Source of the DNA: Variovorax sp. JS1663
Lineage (GTDB): Bacteria > Pseudomonadota > Gammaproteobacteria > Burkholderiales > Burkholderiaceae_C
Assembly (NCBI RefSeq): GCF_002157355.1
Contig: NZ_LYMK01000033.1
Location: 1 to 64,000 of the forward strand
DNA: 64,000 bases
Direction of reading: 5' to 3'
The translations under genes were made by a program, and so were the position numbers. The notes under the pieces are model-generated. The model was not told where the DNA came from, did no database searches, and was given only the letters and a program-made list of their open reading frames with translations. Positions 28,394-37,401 of this stretch are shown piece by piece; position 1 is the stretch's first letter; every line of letters begins with the position of its first letter.

Positions 28394-29247
28394 AAGCGCC
28401 GGATCGCGTCCCAGGCGTCCTGGGGCGCATCCACGTACTCGATCAGCTTCACGTCCTCGGGCGAGATCACGCCTTCCTCCGCCAGGAAGTCGAAGTTGAT
28501 CAACTGCTTCCAGTAGTCCGAGCCGAACAGCACGATCGGCACTGGCCGCGCCTTGCGGGTTTGCACCAGGGTGATGACCTCGAACAGCTCATCCAGTGTG
28601 CCGAAGCCGCCCGGGAAGGCCACCAGCGCTTTCGCCCGCATCATGAAATGCATCTTGCGGATGGCGAAGTAGTGGAACTTGAAGCTCAGGGCAGGTGTGA
28701 CGTAGGGGTTGGCTTCCTCTTCCATCGGCAGTGCGATGGCGAGGCCGACCGAGAGGCCGCCGCCCTCGTAGGCGCCGCGGTTGGCGGCCTGCATGATGCC
28801 GGGACCGCCGCCGGTGCAGACGAAGAGCTTGTCCTCCGGCTCCTTGTCGTTGCTGTACTGGGCGACCAGCTTGCCGAAGGCGCGCGCCTTCTCGTAGTAG
28901 TGCGAGCTGCGTGCCAGGCGGCGCCAGCGGGCGGCGGCGACGGTGTCGCCGGCCGCGTCGGCCTGGGCGATGAGGGCGCCGGATTCCTCTTCGCTGCGGA
29001 AGCGCGCGCTGCCGAACACCACCACCGTGTTCTCGATGCCGTGGGCGCGCATCTCGAGGTCGGGTTTCATCAGCTCGAGCTGCATGCGCAGGCCGCGGGT
29101 TTCGCGCCGCAACAGGAACTCGGGGTCGGCGAAGGCCAGGCGTGAGGGGTCGGCGTGGAGAGGGAGACCCTTGTCGGCATGGGCCTGCAGGGTGGCCCAG
29201 GCGTCGGCCAGGCGCTTGTTGTGGAGGTCGTGTGTCTGGTTGGGCAT
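28381..29247 (-). CDS. LOG family protein (TIGR00730-like Rossmann fold nucleotide hydrolase)
   Basis: A 288-residue protein with GGGPGIM at 146-152 and PGGFGTLDE at 212-220, the nucleotide-binding and catalytic signatures of the LOG family (cytokinin riboside 5'-monophosphate phosphoribohydrolases, once misnamed lysine decarboxylases). It is about 90 residues longer than the minimal LOG enzymes because of an N-terminal helical extension (1-70), as in the long bacterial group. It likely cleaves nucleoside monophosphates to base and ribose 5-phosphate. Confidence 0.9.
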   Translation of the reverse strand: MPNQTHDLHNKRLADAWATLQAHADKGLPLHADPSRLAFADPEFLLRRETRGLRMQLELMKPDLEMRAHGIENTVVVFGSARFRSEEESGALIAQADAAGDTVAAARWRRLARSSHYYEKARAFGKLVAQYSNDKEPEDKLFVCTGGGPGIMQAANRGAYEGGGLSVGLAIALPMEEEANPYVTPALSFKFHYFAIRKMHFMMRAKALVAFPGGFGTLDELFEVITLVQTRKARPVPIVLFGSDYWKQLINFDFLAEEGVISPEDVKLIEYVDAPQDAWDAIRRFYKL

Positions 29248-29302
29248 GATCTGTCGGGGAGACGGGTATCGGATTGTGCTCGTTGCAGAATCCGGGCCCG
29301 GT

Positions 29303-30079
<777 letters not shown>

Positions 30080-30094
30080 ACCCGCAGCGTACGC

Positions 30095-30121
30095 AAAAAA
30101 AGGCTCCCGAAGGAGCCTTTT
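30095..30121 (-). terminator. Rho-independent terminator of efp
   Basis: AAAAGGCTCC-CGAA-GGAGCCTTTT (30098-30121) is a perfect 10-bp stem. Read on the minus strand it is followed by a T run (complement of 30095-30101). It lies 22 nt past the efp stop. Confidence 0.88.
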
Positions 30122-30142
30122 GGTGCAGTGCAGGGTCGCCGC

Positions 30143-30697
30143 TCAGACGCGTTTGCGGTATTCGCCGGTGCGCGTGTCGATTTCGATGCGGTCGCCTTGC
30201 GAGACGAACAGTGGCACGGGGATCTCGAAGCCGGTGGCGATCTTGGCGGGCTTCAGGACCTTGCCCGAGGTATCGCCCTTGACGGCCGGCTCGGTCCAGG
30301 TGATCTCGCGCTCGACGCTGGTGGGAAGTTCGACCGAGATGGCCTTGCCGTCGTAGAACACCACCTCGACCGGCATGTTGTCTTCGAGGTAGTTGAGCGC
30401 GTCGCCCATGTTCTCGGCCTCGACCTCGTACTGGTTGTACTCGCTGTCCATGCAGACGTACATCGGGTCGGCGAAGTAGGAGTAGGTGCACTCCTTCTTT
30501 TCGAGCACGATCTGCTCCATCTTGTCGTCGGCCTTGAACACGACTTCGGTGTTGAAGTTGGCGATCAGGCTCTTGAGCTTCATGCGCACGGTGGCGGAAT
30601 TGCGGCCGCCGCGGCTGTATTCGGTCTTGAGGACCACCATCGGGTCCTTGCCATGCATGATGACGTTGCCGGCGCGGATTTCTTGAGCGATTTTCAT
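30143..30697 (-). CDS. efp: Translation elongation factor P (rhamnosylated Arg32 type)
   Basis: A 184-residue EF-P with the usual three beta-barrel domains. It relieves ribosome stalling at polyproline stretches. The tip of the domain I loop is YSRGGRNSATV with Arg at position 32, not the Lys modified by EpmA/B. Arg32 is the known target of the rhamnosyltransferase EarP, which is encoded directly upstream. A TAGAAT hexamer overlapping the earP stop could provide a separate -10 for efp. Polyproline substrates occur nearby, for example the TonB with a run of ten prolines. Confidence 0.97.
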   Translation of the reverse strand: MKIAQEIRAGNVIMHGKDPMVVLKTEYSRGGRNSATVRMKLKSLIANFNTEVVFKADDKMEQIVLEKKECTYSYFADPMYVCMDSEYNQYEVEAENMGDALNYLEDNMPVEVVFYDGKAISVELPTSVEREITWTEPAVKGDTSGKVLKPAKIATGFEIPVPLFVSQGDRIEIDTRTGEYRKRV

Positions 30698-30834
30698 AGT
30701 CAGGGTCTCTGGATGTGGGCCGCTCGGCGTGCCTGCGGGCGGGAGGCCCTCGACACGTTCACCGCGGCGGGTTCGGCGGATGGTGCGGCGCGGGCTTCGA
30801 AAGCCCTGGCCGGAAATCCGCAAAGCCCACAATT

Positions 30835-31905
30835 CTAACTTTTTTGGGCGACGAACTGCCGCAAGCGGCTCAGAAGGCCATCTTGCGCGAGCAGACGATC
30901 GCGCGCGGCAGTCGCGGCGGCCCGCCAGGGCGCGAGGGCCTGGAAGTGCAGGTCCGGCAGGTCTCCCTCGGCCATTCCGTTCCACAGGTGATGCAGGCGG
31001 CGCAGCGTGGGTGGTGCCGCCAGCCAGTCCAGGAAGGCTTCGAGCTTTTCGTGGTGGGCATCGTCGTCCTGGGGATAGATCTGCCAGACGAAGGGTGCGC
31101 CGGCCCAGACGGCGCGCACCAGCGAGTCCTCGCCCCGGACGAAGTTGAGGTCGCAGGCCCACAGCAGATGGTCGAACTCGGTCTGGGCCAGGTGAGGCAG
31201 CCAGTGGATGGCGAGCGCACCGCGCTGCGGCGGCCCCGGCGGCAGGGCACGCGCGGCGCGGCCTGCCGTGACCAGCAGCCGCGTGGGCTCGCCTGCCTGC
31301 TCGAAGCGGGCCAGCAGGGCGTCGAGCGCGGACGGTTCGTAGCAGAACAGGCAGACCAGGCGCTCCCCGTTCCAGGCGATGCCCTGCCGGGCGAGCCAGT
31401 CGGCGCGATCGAAGCCGGCGCGGCGCGCCATCAGGTCCGCCTCGCGCAGCAACCCGCCGGTCGCATCCGTGAAGCCAGGGTAGAAGAAATACTTGGTCAG
31501 GCCCGCGCCCGGTCCCCGGAACACGGGGGAAGGCAGTCCGTGCAGGCGCTCTACATACGGTTCGGCCGAAAGGTATTCGAAATTGAGCCAGACGCGGCGC
31601 GGCGCACCCGGCGCCACCGGCTGCGCGAAGCGCGCGATCAGCTCGGGTGCGGGATCGCAGCCGAAGGCTTCGATCAGCACATCCGGGGGCGCACAGGCGG
31701 CGGCCTCCTGCCCGGCAGCGTCCTGCGTCCAGGTGACGATACGGACGCCCGGATGGCCACCGGGCGCCATCCAGGCCAGCGCCGACGGGTCGTCGATCCA
31801 CAGTCGCACCGCATCACCCCCCGCCGCCAGCCCGCAGGCAAGGCGCCAGCACACGCCGGCGTCGCCGTGGTTGTCGATGACCTTGCAGAAAATGTCCCAG
31901 CGCAT
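30835..31905 (-). CDS. earP: EF-P arginine rhamnosyltransferase EarP
   Basis: A 356-residue glycosyltransferase-B-fold protein matching EarP (formerly DUF2331). The start MRWDIFCKVIDNHGDAGVCW carries Asp11 and Asp15, equivalent to the catalytic Asp13/Asp17 of the Pseudomonas putida enzyme. It transfers rhamnose from dTDP-rhamnose to Arg32 of EF-P. The efp gene follows after 137 nt on the same strand. A typical EarP is about 370-380 residues, so the length fits. Confidence 0.95.
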   Translation of the reverse strand: MRWDIFCKVIDNHGDAGVCWRLACGLAAGGDAVRLWIDDPSALAWMAPGGHPGVRIVTWTQDAAGQEAAACAPPDVLIEAFGCDPAPELIARFAQPVAPGAPRRVWLNFEYLSAEPYVERLHGLPSPVFRGPGAGLTKYFFYPGFTDATGGLLREADLMARRAGFDRADWLARQGIAWNGERLVCLFCYEPSALDALLARFEQAGEPTRLLVTAGRAARALPPGPPQRGALAIHWLPHLAQTEFDHLLWACDLNFVRGEDSLVRAVWAGAPFVWQIYPQDDDAHHEKLEAFLDWLAAPPTLRRLHHLWNGMAEGDLPDLHFQALAPWRAAATAARDRLLAQDGLLSRLRQFVAQKS

Positions 31906-31970
31906 CGCGGGATACTCTACAGCCCGGCCATGGCGTCCCCGCCGCGCTGCCTCGGCACAATAGCGCCCCC

Positions 31971-33947
31971 ATGTCAGACACGCATTCCGATCAATTGCTC
32001 AGCGAGGTGGCGGCGCTGCCGCAACTGCCGGGCGTCTACCGTTACTTCGATGCCGCGGGCGCGGTGCTGTACGTGGGCAAGGCGCGCAACCTGAAGAAGC
32101 GGGTCGCCAATTACTTCCAGAAGAACCACGGCGGCACGCGCATCGGCCACATGATCTCGAAGATCGCCCGCATGGAGACCACCGTGGTGCGCTCCGAGGC
32201 GGAGGCGCTCCTGCTTGAGAACAACCTGATCAAGGCGCTCAAGCCCCGCTACAACATCCTGTTCCGGGACGACAAGAGTTACCCCTACCTCAAGATCGCC
32301 TCGCACACCTTTCCGCGCCTGGCGTATTACCGCGGTGCGGTGGATCGCAAGCATCGCTACTTCGGCCCCTATCCGAGCGCCTGGGCGGTGAAGGAATCGA
32401 TCCAACTGCTGCAGAAGGTCTTCAAGCTGCGCACCTGCGAGGACACGGTGTACGCCAACCGCACGCGGCCGTGCCTGCTCTACCAGATCAAGCGCTGCAC
32501 CGGCCCCTGCGTCGGCTACATCACGCCCGAGGCCTATGCGCAGGACGTGGCCAATGCCGAAGCCTTCCTGCTTGGCGACACCCAGGCGGTGCTGTCCCAG
32601 CTGGAGGCCCGCATGATGGCCCATTCGGAGAGGCTGGAATTCGAGCAGGCCGCCGAGCTGCGCAACCAGATGTCGGCGCTGTCGCGCGTGCTGCACCAGC
32701 AGTCGGTCGAGATCGCCTCCGACAAGGACGTGGACATCCTCGCGGTCAAGGTGCAGGGCGGCAAGGCCTGCGTCAACCTGGCGATGGTGCGCGGCGGCCG
32801 GCACCTGGGCGACCGCGCCTACTTCCCGGTTCACGTGGAGGATGCAACGCAGATACGCAGCGGCGCGGAGGCGGAGGGCGAGGGCGAGGGCGAGGGCGAG
32901 GATGCTCCCGAGGCCTTCGGGTCGATCGAGACCCAGGTTCTGGAGGCTTTCATCGCGCAGCACTACATCGACGTGCCGGTGCCGCCCACGCTGGTTTTGG
33001 GCGAGCAGGTGAGCCGCGAGCTGATCGAGGCCATCGCGCAGCAGGCCGCCACGCGCGTGACGGCGGTGTTCCAGCCGCGCGAGCAGCGCCGCCACTGGCT
33101 GGAGATGGCCCAGACCAACGCTGACCTGCAGCTGGCGCGCCTGCTGGCCGAGGAGGGATCGCAGCAGGCACGCACGCGCGCGCTGGTCGACGCGCTGGAG
33201 CTCGCGCCGGACGATCTCGACAACTTCCGCGTCGAGTGCTTCGACATCTCCCACACCGCGGGCGAGGCGACGCAGGCTTCCTGCGTCGTGTTCGAGCATC
33301 ACACGATGCAGAACCGCGAGTACCGCCGCTACAACATCGACGGCATCACGCCGGGCGACGACTACGCCGCGATGCGCCAGGTGCTGCACCGCCGCTACGG
33401 CAAGCTGGCCGAGGCGATGGCGGCGGAGGCCGATGCGCCGCCCGCGGGCGACGCGGCCGGCGCGGGCACCGATGCCCGGCCCGGGACGCTCGGCGCGCGC
33501 ATGCCCGACCTGGTGCTGGTCGACGGCGGCAAGGGCCAAGTGTCGATGGCACGCGAGGTGTTCGGCGAGCTGGGCCTGCCGCTGTCTCTGATTGTCGGCG
33601 TAGAGAAGGGCGAGGGCCGCAAGGTCGGGCTGGAGGAACTGGTCTTCGCCGACGGCCGCGAGAAGGTCTACCTCGGCCGCGACTCGGCCGCCCTGATGCT
33701 GGTGGCCCAGATCCGCGATGAGGCGCACCGCTTCGCCATCACCGGCATGCGCGCGAAGCGGGCCAAGGTGCGGGTGGGTGGCAGCCAGCTGGAGGACATC
33801 CCTGGCATCGGGCCCAAGCGCCGGGCGCGGCTGCTGCAGCGCTTCGGGGGGATCCGCGGCGTGGCGGCCGCGAGCGTGGAGGACATCGCGTCGGTCGACG
33901 GCATCGCGCTCGAGCTGGCCGAGGAGATCTATCGCGCGCTGCATTGA
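31971..33947 (+). CDS. uvrC: Excinuclease ABC subunit C
   Basis: A 658-residue UvrC. Order: GIY-YIG nuclease (GVYRYFDAAGAVLYVGKARNLKKRV near residue 18), UVR helix pair (about 205-240), RNase H-like nuclease domain (ECFDISHTAG, LVDGGKGQ) and C-terminal helix-hairpin-helix pair (IPGIGPKRRARLL). It makes both incisions in nucleotide excision repair. It is longer than the usual 600-620 residues because of two low-complexity insertions: a (Glu-Gly)4 run near 302-309 from a GAGGGC hexanucleotide repeat (32874-32897), and an Ala/Gly-rich stretch near 480-505. CACAAT at 31956-31961 ends 9 nt before the ATG. Confidence 0.97.
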   Translation: MSDTHSDQLLSEVAALPQLPGVYRYFDAAGAVLYVGKARNLKKRVANYFQKNHGGTRIGHMISKIARMETTVVRSEAEALLLENNLIKALKPRYNILFRDDKSYPYLKIASHTFPRLAYYRGAVDRKHRYFGPYPSAWAVKESIQLLQKVFKLRTCEDTVYANRTRPCLLYQIKRCTGPCVGYITPEAYAQDVANAEAFLLGDTQAVLSQLEARMMAHSERLEFEQAAELRNQMSALSRVLHQQSVEIASDKDVDILAVKVQGGKACVNLAMVRGGRHLGDRAYFPVHVEDATQIRSGAEAEGEGEGEGEDAPEAFGSIETQVLEAFIAQHYIDVPVPPTLVLGEQVSRELIEAIAQQAATRVTAVFQPREQRRHWLEMAQTNADLQLARLLAEEGSQQARTRALVDALELAPDDLDNFRVECFDISHTAGEATQASCVVFEHHTMQNREYRRYNIDGITPGDDYAAMRQVLHRRYGKLAEAMAAEADAPPAGDAAGAGTDARPGTLGARMPDLVLVDGGKGQVSMAREVFGELGLPLSLIVGVEKGEGRKVGLEELVFADGREKVYLGRDSAALMLVAQIRDEAHRFAITGMRAKRAKVRVGGSQLEDIPGIGPKRRARLLQRFGGIRGVAAASVEDIASVDGIALELAEEIYRALH

Positions 33948-33991
33948 CCCGCGGCACGGGCGGCTGCCGGCCGCATGACACAATCACCTTC

Positions 33992-34558
33992 ATGTTCTGG
34001 ACGCTGCCCACCATCATGACCTGGACGCGCATCGTCGCGATCCCGTTGATCGTGGGGGTTTTCTATCTGCCCCTTGAAGAGCCGATGCGCAACCTCGTGG
34101 CCACGGTGATGTTCATCGTGTTCGCCGCCACCGACTGGCTCGACGGCTTTCTCGCGCGCCGCCTCAACCAGACTTCGGCCTTCGGTGCCTTCCTCGATCC
34201 GGTGGCCGACAAGTTCCTGGTGTGCGCCTCGCTGCTGGTGCTGGTGCATCTGAATCGCGCCGACGTGTTCGTGGCCCTGATCATCATCGGCCGCGAGATC
34301 GCCATCTCGGCCCTGCGCGAATGGATGGCGCAGATCGGGGCCGGCAAGAGCGTGGCGGTGCACATGATCGGCAAGGTCAAGACCGTGGTGCAGATGGTCG
34401 CGATCCCCTTCCTGCTCTTCAACGGCACCCTGTTCGGCGTGATCGAGACCGGCGTCTGGGGGCAATGGCTGATCTGGATCTCGGCCGTGCTCACGGTGTG
34501 GTCGATGATCTACTACCTGCAGAAGGCCATTCCCGAGATCCGGGCCCGAGCCAAATGA
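33992..34558 (+). CDS. pgsA: CDP-diacylglycerol--glycerol-3-phosphate 3-phosphatidyltransferase
   Basis: A 188-residue membrane enzyme of phosphatidylglycerol synthesis. The CDP-alcohol phosphotransferase motif D-G-x2-A-R-x8-G-x3-D-x3-D is intact (DGFLARRL, then GAFLDPVADK) near residues 50-73. I start at ATG 33992 (MFWTLPTIMTWTR), which sits 7 nt after a CACAAT hexamer (33979-33984); an internal ATG at 34016 is possible. uvrC-pgsA is a conserved order. It overlaps the following transporter gene by 4 nt. Confidence 0.95.
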   Translation: MFWTLPTIMTWTRIVAIPLIVGVFYLPLEEPMRNLVATVMFIVFAATDWLDGFLARRLNQTSAFGAFLDPVADKFLVCASLLVLVHLNRADVFVALIIIGREIAISALREWMAQIGAGKSVAVHMIGKVKTVVQMVAIPFLLFNGTLFGVIETGVWGQWLIWISAVLTVWSMIYYLQKAIPEIRARAK

Positions 34559-35439
34559 CGGGGGCCGCCGCCCCGGCTTCGGGATGGGTGCGGGCCATGC
34601 CCGCAGTCTTCGTGCTGATCTGGAGTACCGGCTTCATCGTGGCGCGCTACGGCATGCCCTACGCGCCGCCGCTCAAGTTCCTGGCCGTGCGCTATGCGCT
34701 GTCGGTGCTGTGCTTCCTGGTCTGGGTGCGGCTCGCGCGCGTGTCCTGGCCGCGTGAGCGCGCACAGTGGGGGCATCTGGCGATCACGGGCATCCTGATG
34801 CAGGCCGGTTACCTGGGCGGGGTCTGGGCGGCGGTCCGAGCCGGCATGGGCTCGGGCCTGATCGCCCTGCTGGTGGGTGTCCAGCCGGTGTTGACGGCGG
34901 TCTGGCTGTCGATGCGCGGCGGCGCGATCTCGGGTCGCCAGTGGACCGGCCTGGCGCTCGGCTTCGCCGGACTGGTGCTGGTGGTGCTGCGCAAGCTGGG
35001 GCAGGGCGGCGAGGTAAGTGCGCTGACCATGGGACTGGCGGTGATGGCGCTGCTCTCCATCACGGCGGGGACGCTCTACCAGAAGCGCTTCGTCGCGCCC
35101 TGCGACGTGCGCATTGCCGGCGCGATCCAGCTGGCCGCGGCGCTGCTGGCCACGCTGCCCTTCGCGGCCCTGGAGGCCGACCCCATTCAATGGAACTTGT
35201 ATTCGGGCGGTGCCATGGCCTGGTCGGTGCTGGCGCTGTCCTTGGGTGGCAGCTCGCTGCTCTACATGCTGATCCAGCGCGGGACCGCCACTGCCGTCAC
35301 GAGCCTGCTCTACCTGGTGCCGCCCTGCACGGCGCTGATGGCCTGGGTTCTTTTTGCCGAGCCCATCACCGTGCCGACACTGGTGGGCATCGCGATGACG
35401 GCGGTGGGCGTCAGCCTGGTTGTGCGCGGCGAGCGCTGA
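34555..35439 (+). CDS. EamA/DMT family transporter
   Basis: A 294-residue protein with ten predicted membrane segments in two EamA repeats (first LIWSTGFIVARYGMPYAPPLKFLAVRYAL, second half from about 155). Such proteins export metabolites or amino acids; the substrate is unknown. ATGA overlap at 34555-34558 couples it to pgsA. Confidence 0.87.
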   Translation: MTGAAAPASGWVRAMPAVFVLIWSTGFIVARYGMPYAPPLKFLAVRYALSVLCFLVWVRLARVSWPRERAQWGHLAITGILMQAGYLGGVWAAVRAGMGSGLIALLVGVQPVLTAVWLSMRGGAISGRQWTGLALGFAGLVLVVLRKLGQGGEVSALTMGLAVMALLSITAGTLYQKRFVAPCDVRIAGAIQLAAALLATLPFAALEADPIQWNLYSGGAMAWSVLALSLGGSSLLYMLIQRGTATAVTSLLYLVPPCTALMAWVLFAEPITVPTLVGIAMTAVGVSLVVRGER

Positions 35440-35465
35440 ACCGGTCTCGCGGGGCAGCTTGCCTT

Positions 35466-36431
35466 TCAGGTCGGCTTGGTGGCGCGGCGTCGTCGCGCCG
35501 GCTGCTCCGACCGCCACGGCTCGTGGCGGAATTGCTCGGCCAGGAAGTCGACCAGCAGGCGAACGCGGCGCGGCGTCTTGGGGTGCCAGGGTGCGATCCA
35601 CTGGATGTCGGCTTCGGGCATCGACAGGCGGGGCAGCACATGGACGAGTTCGCCGGACGCTAATTGCGGCGCGATGTCCCAGAGGCTGCGCAGCACGATG
35701 CCCTGGCCGGCCAGGCACCAGTCGCGCGCCATCTCGCCGGAGTTGCTGCACAAAGGGCCGTTGACCTGGATGCGCACCGGCTGACGGCTCTGCGCATCGT
35801 TCAGGGTCCAGACGTCGAAGCGTCGTATGGTTGCGCTGTCGTTCTCCTGGACGACGAGGCATTCGTGCTCCGCCAGTGCGGCCGCGTCGGCCGGCAGGCC
35901 GCGCCGCTGCAGGTACGCGGGCGACGCGGCCAGGACGCGCTGATTGCGCGCCAGCCGGCGCGTGACCCAGTCGGCCGCATGCCGCGCCGGCGCGGACCAC
36001 AGCCATACTGCGCCGTCATAGCCCTCCGCCGCGAGGTCAGGCAGGCGCTCCGTGAGGCGCAGTTCGATCTGCAGCGCGGGGTATTGCTGACGGAAGCGGG
36101 CGATCGCGGGACCGACCCAGTGCCGCCCAAAGCCGAAGGTGGCCGCGATGCGCAGCGCGCCGCTCGGCTCGTTCTGCCGTTCGCTCAACTCCGCCTCGAG
36201 CGCCGCGAAGCCCTCCAGCAGGCGCTCGGCATGCGTGCAGACGGCTTCGCCCTCGGCGGTGAGGCTCAGGCGGCGGGTGGTGCGCTCGAACAGGCGATGC
36301 CCCAACTTCTGCTCGAGAGCGGCCAGTCGCTTGGTGATGACCGAAGGCACTACGCCCAGGGCCTGCGCGGCGCCGGCCAGGCTGCCAGTGCCGCGTACGG
36401 ACAGGACCAGTTCAAGGTCGCCGCGGTCCAT
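35466..36431 (-). CDS. LysR family transcriptional regulator
   Basis: A 321-residue LysR protein with the N-terminal HTH (GSLAGAAQALGVVPSVITKRLAALEQKLG, residues about 16-45) and an effector domain with the CrgA-like segments DGAVWLW and LAASPAYLQRRGLP. It diverges from the haloacetate dehalogenase gene with 74 nt between the starts, the normal layout for a LysR regulator and its target. The inducer may be the haloacid or its product; this is inference. Confidence 0.88.
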   Translation of the reverse strand: MDRGDLELVLSVRGTGSLAGAAQALGVVPSVITKRLAALEQKLGHRLFERTTRRLSLTAEGEAVCTHAERLLEGFAALEAELSERQNEPSGALRIAATFGFGRHWVGPAIARFRQQYPALQIELRLTERLPDLAAEGYDGAVWLWSAPARHAADWVTRRLARNQRVLAASPAYLQRRGLPADAAALAEHECLVVQENDSATIRRFDVWTLNDAQSRQPVRIQVNGPLCSNSGEMARDWCLAGQGIVLRSLWDIAPQLASGELVHVLPRLSMPEADIQWIAPWHPKTPRRVRLLVDFLAEQFRHEPWRSEQPARRRRATKPT

Positions 36432-36460
36432 TCATTCCTCCATGGAAAGAGTTGATTCTC

Positions 36461-36505
36461 CGATTGTTTCTTGATGGGCCGGGGAACGCAACGCACAATC
36501 GCGCT
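36461..36505 (+). promoter_or_regulatory. Promoter and candidate operator of the dehalogenase gene
   Basis: TTGATG (36471-36476) and CACAAT (36494-36499) are 17 nt apart, and the ATG follows only 6 nt later. A 7-bp inverted repeat, CGATTGT (36461-36467) and ACAATCG (36495-36501), brackets the -35 and overlaps the -10, so it could be the LysR or a repressor operator. Confidence 0.5.
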
Positions 36506-37381
36506 ATGCAATCAGGCTTCATCTCCTTCCATGTGTCGCGCGACGGGGTCCGGCTGCATGGCCGCATCGGCGGACAGGGCGCACCCTTGCTGCTGCTGCA
36601 CGGCCATCCGCAAACGCTGGCAATCTGGCATCGCGTGGCCCCCGTGCTGGCCGCACGCTTCACGCTGGTGATGATGGACCTGCGCGGCTACGGCGATTCG
36701 GACCGGCCGGCACCCGATGCCGAGCATCTCGCCTACAGCAAGCGTGAGATGGCCAGCGATGCGATGGCGGTGATGGCGCATCATGGCTTCGAGCGCTTCC
36801 AGGTGCTGGCGCACGATCGCGGCGCACGCGTGGCGCACCGGCTCGCCGCGGACCATCCCCAGGCCGTCGAGCGGCTCATGCTGCTGGACATCGCGCCCAC
36901 GCTCGCCATGTACGAGCGAACCTCGGAGGCCTTCGCCCGTGCCTACTGGCACTGGTTCTTCCTGATCCAGCCGCCGCCGCTGCCCGAGGCTCTGATCGAA
37001 TCCGACCCCGCACGCTATGTGCGCAGCCTCATGGGCAGCCGACATGCCGGGCTGGCACCGTTCGCGCCCGAGGCGCTGGCGGAGTACGAGCGCTGCGCGG
37101 CCATCCCGGGCTTTGCGCGCGGCATCTGCGAGGACTATCGCGCCTCGGCCACCATCGACCTGGAGCATGATCGCGCCGACATCGCCGCGGGGCTGCGGCT
37201 CGCGCAGCCGCTGCGCGTGCTGTGGGGCCAGCATGGCGCGGTGGGGCGTTGCTTCGACGTGCTCTCGCTGTGGCGTGAGCGCGCGGACCAAGTGTCCGGC
37301 GCCGCGCTGCCCTGCGGCCACTACATTCCCGAGGAGGCGTCCGAGGTATTGACCGAGGAAGCCCTCCGATTTTTCATCTGA
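36506..37381 (+). CDS. Haloacetate (fluoroacetate) dehalogenase, alpha/beta hydrolase
   Basis: A 291-residue alpha/beta hydrolase. It has the complete fluoroacetate dehalogenase active site known from Rhodopseudomonas palustris RPA1163: nucleophile Asp104 with Arg105 and Arg108 (HDRGARVAHR), acid Asp128, halide-pocket His149, Trp150 and Tyr211, and His272 (GHYIPEE). The offsets from that enzyme are a constant 6, then 8, residues. It should convert fluoro- or chloroacetate to glycolate (EC 3.8.1.3). The start at 36506 follows a -10 by 6 nt. The tartrate dehydrogenase gene begins 20 nt downstream, and the divergent LysR gene is the likely regulator. Confidence 0.85.
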   Translation: MQSGFISFHVSRDGVRLHGRIGGQGAPLLLLHGHPQTLAIWHRVAPVLAARFTLVMMDLRGYGDSDRPAPDAEHLAYSKREMASDAMAVMAHHGFERFQVLAHDRGARVAHRLAADHPQAVERLMLLDIAPTLAMYERTSEAFARAYWHWFFLIQPPPLPEALIESDPARYVRSLMGSRHAGLAPFAPEALAEYERCAAIPGFARGICEDYRASATIDLEHDRADIAAGLRLAQPLRVLWGQHGAVGRCFDVLSLWRERADQVSGAALPCGHYIPEEASEVLTEEALRFFI

Positions 37382-37401
37382 CAGAAAACAAGGATGACAC
37401 C

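Noticed and set aside
34222..34554. Longer start for the EamA transporter
   Set aside because: The upstream frame overlaps pgsA out of frame. The ATGA at 34555 gives the normal family length.
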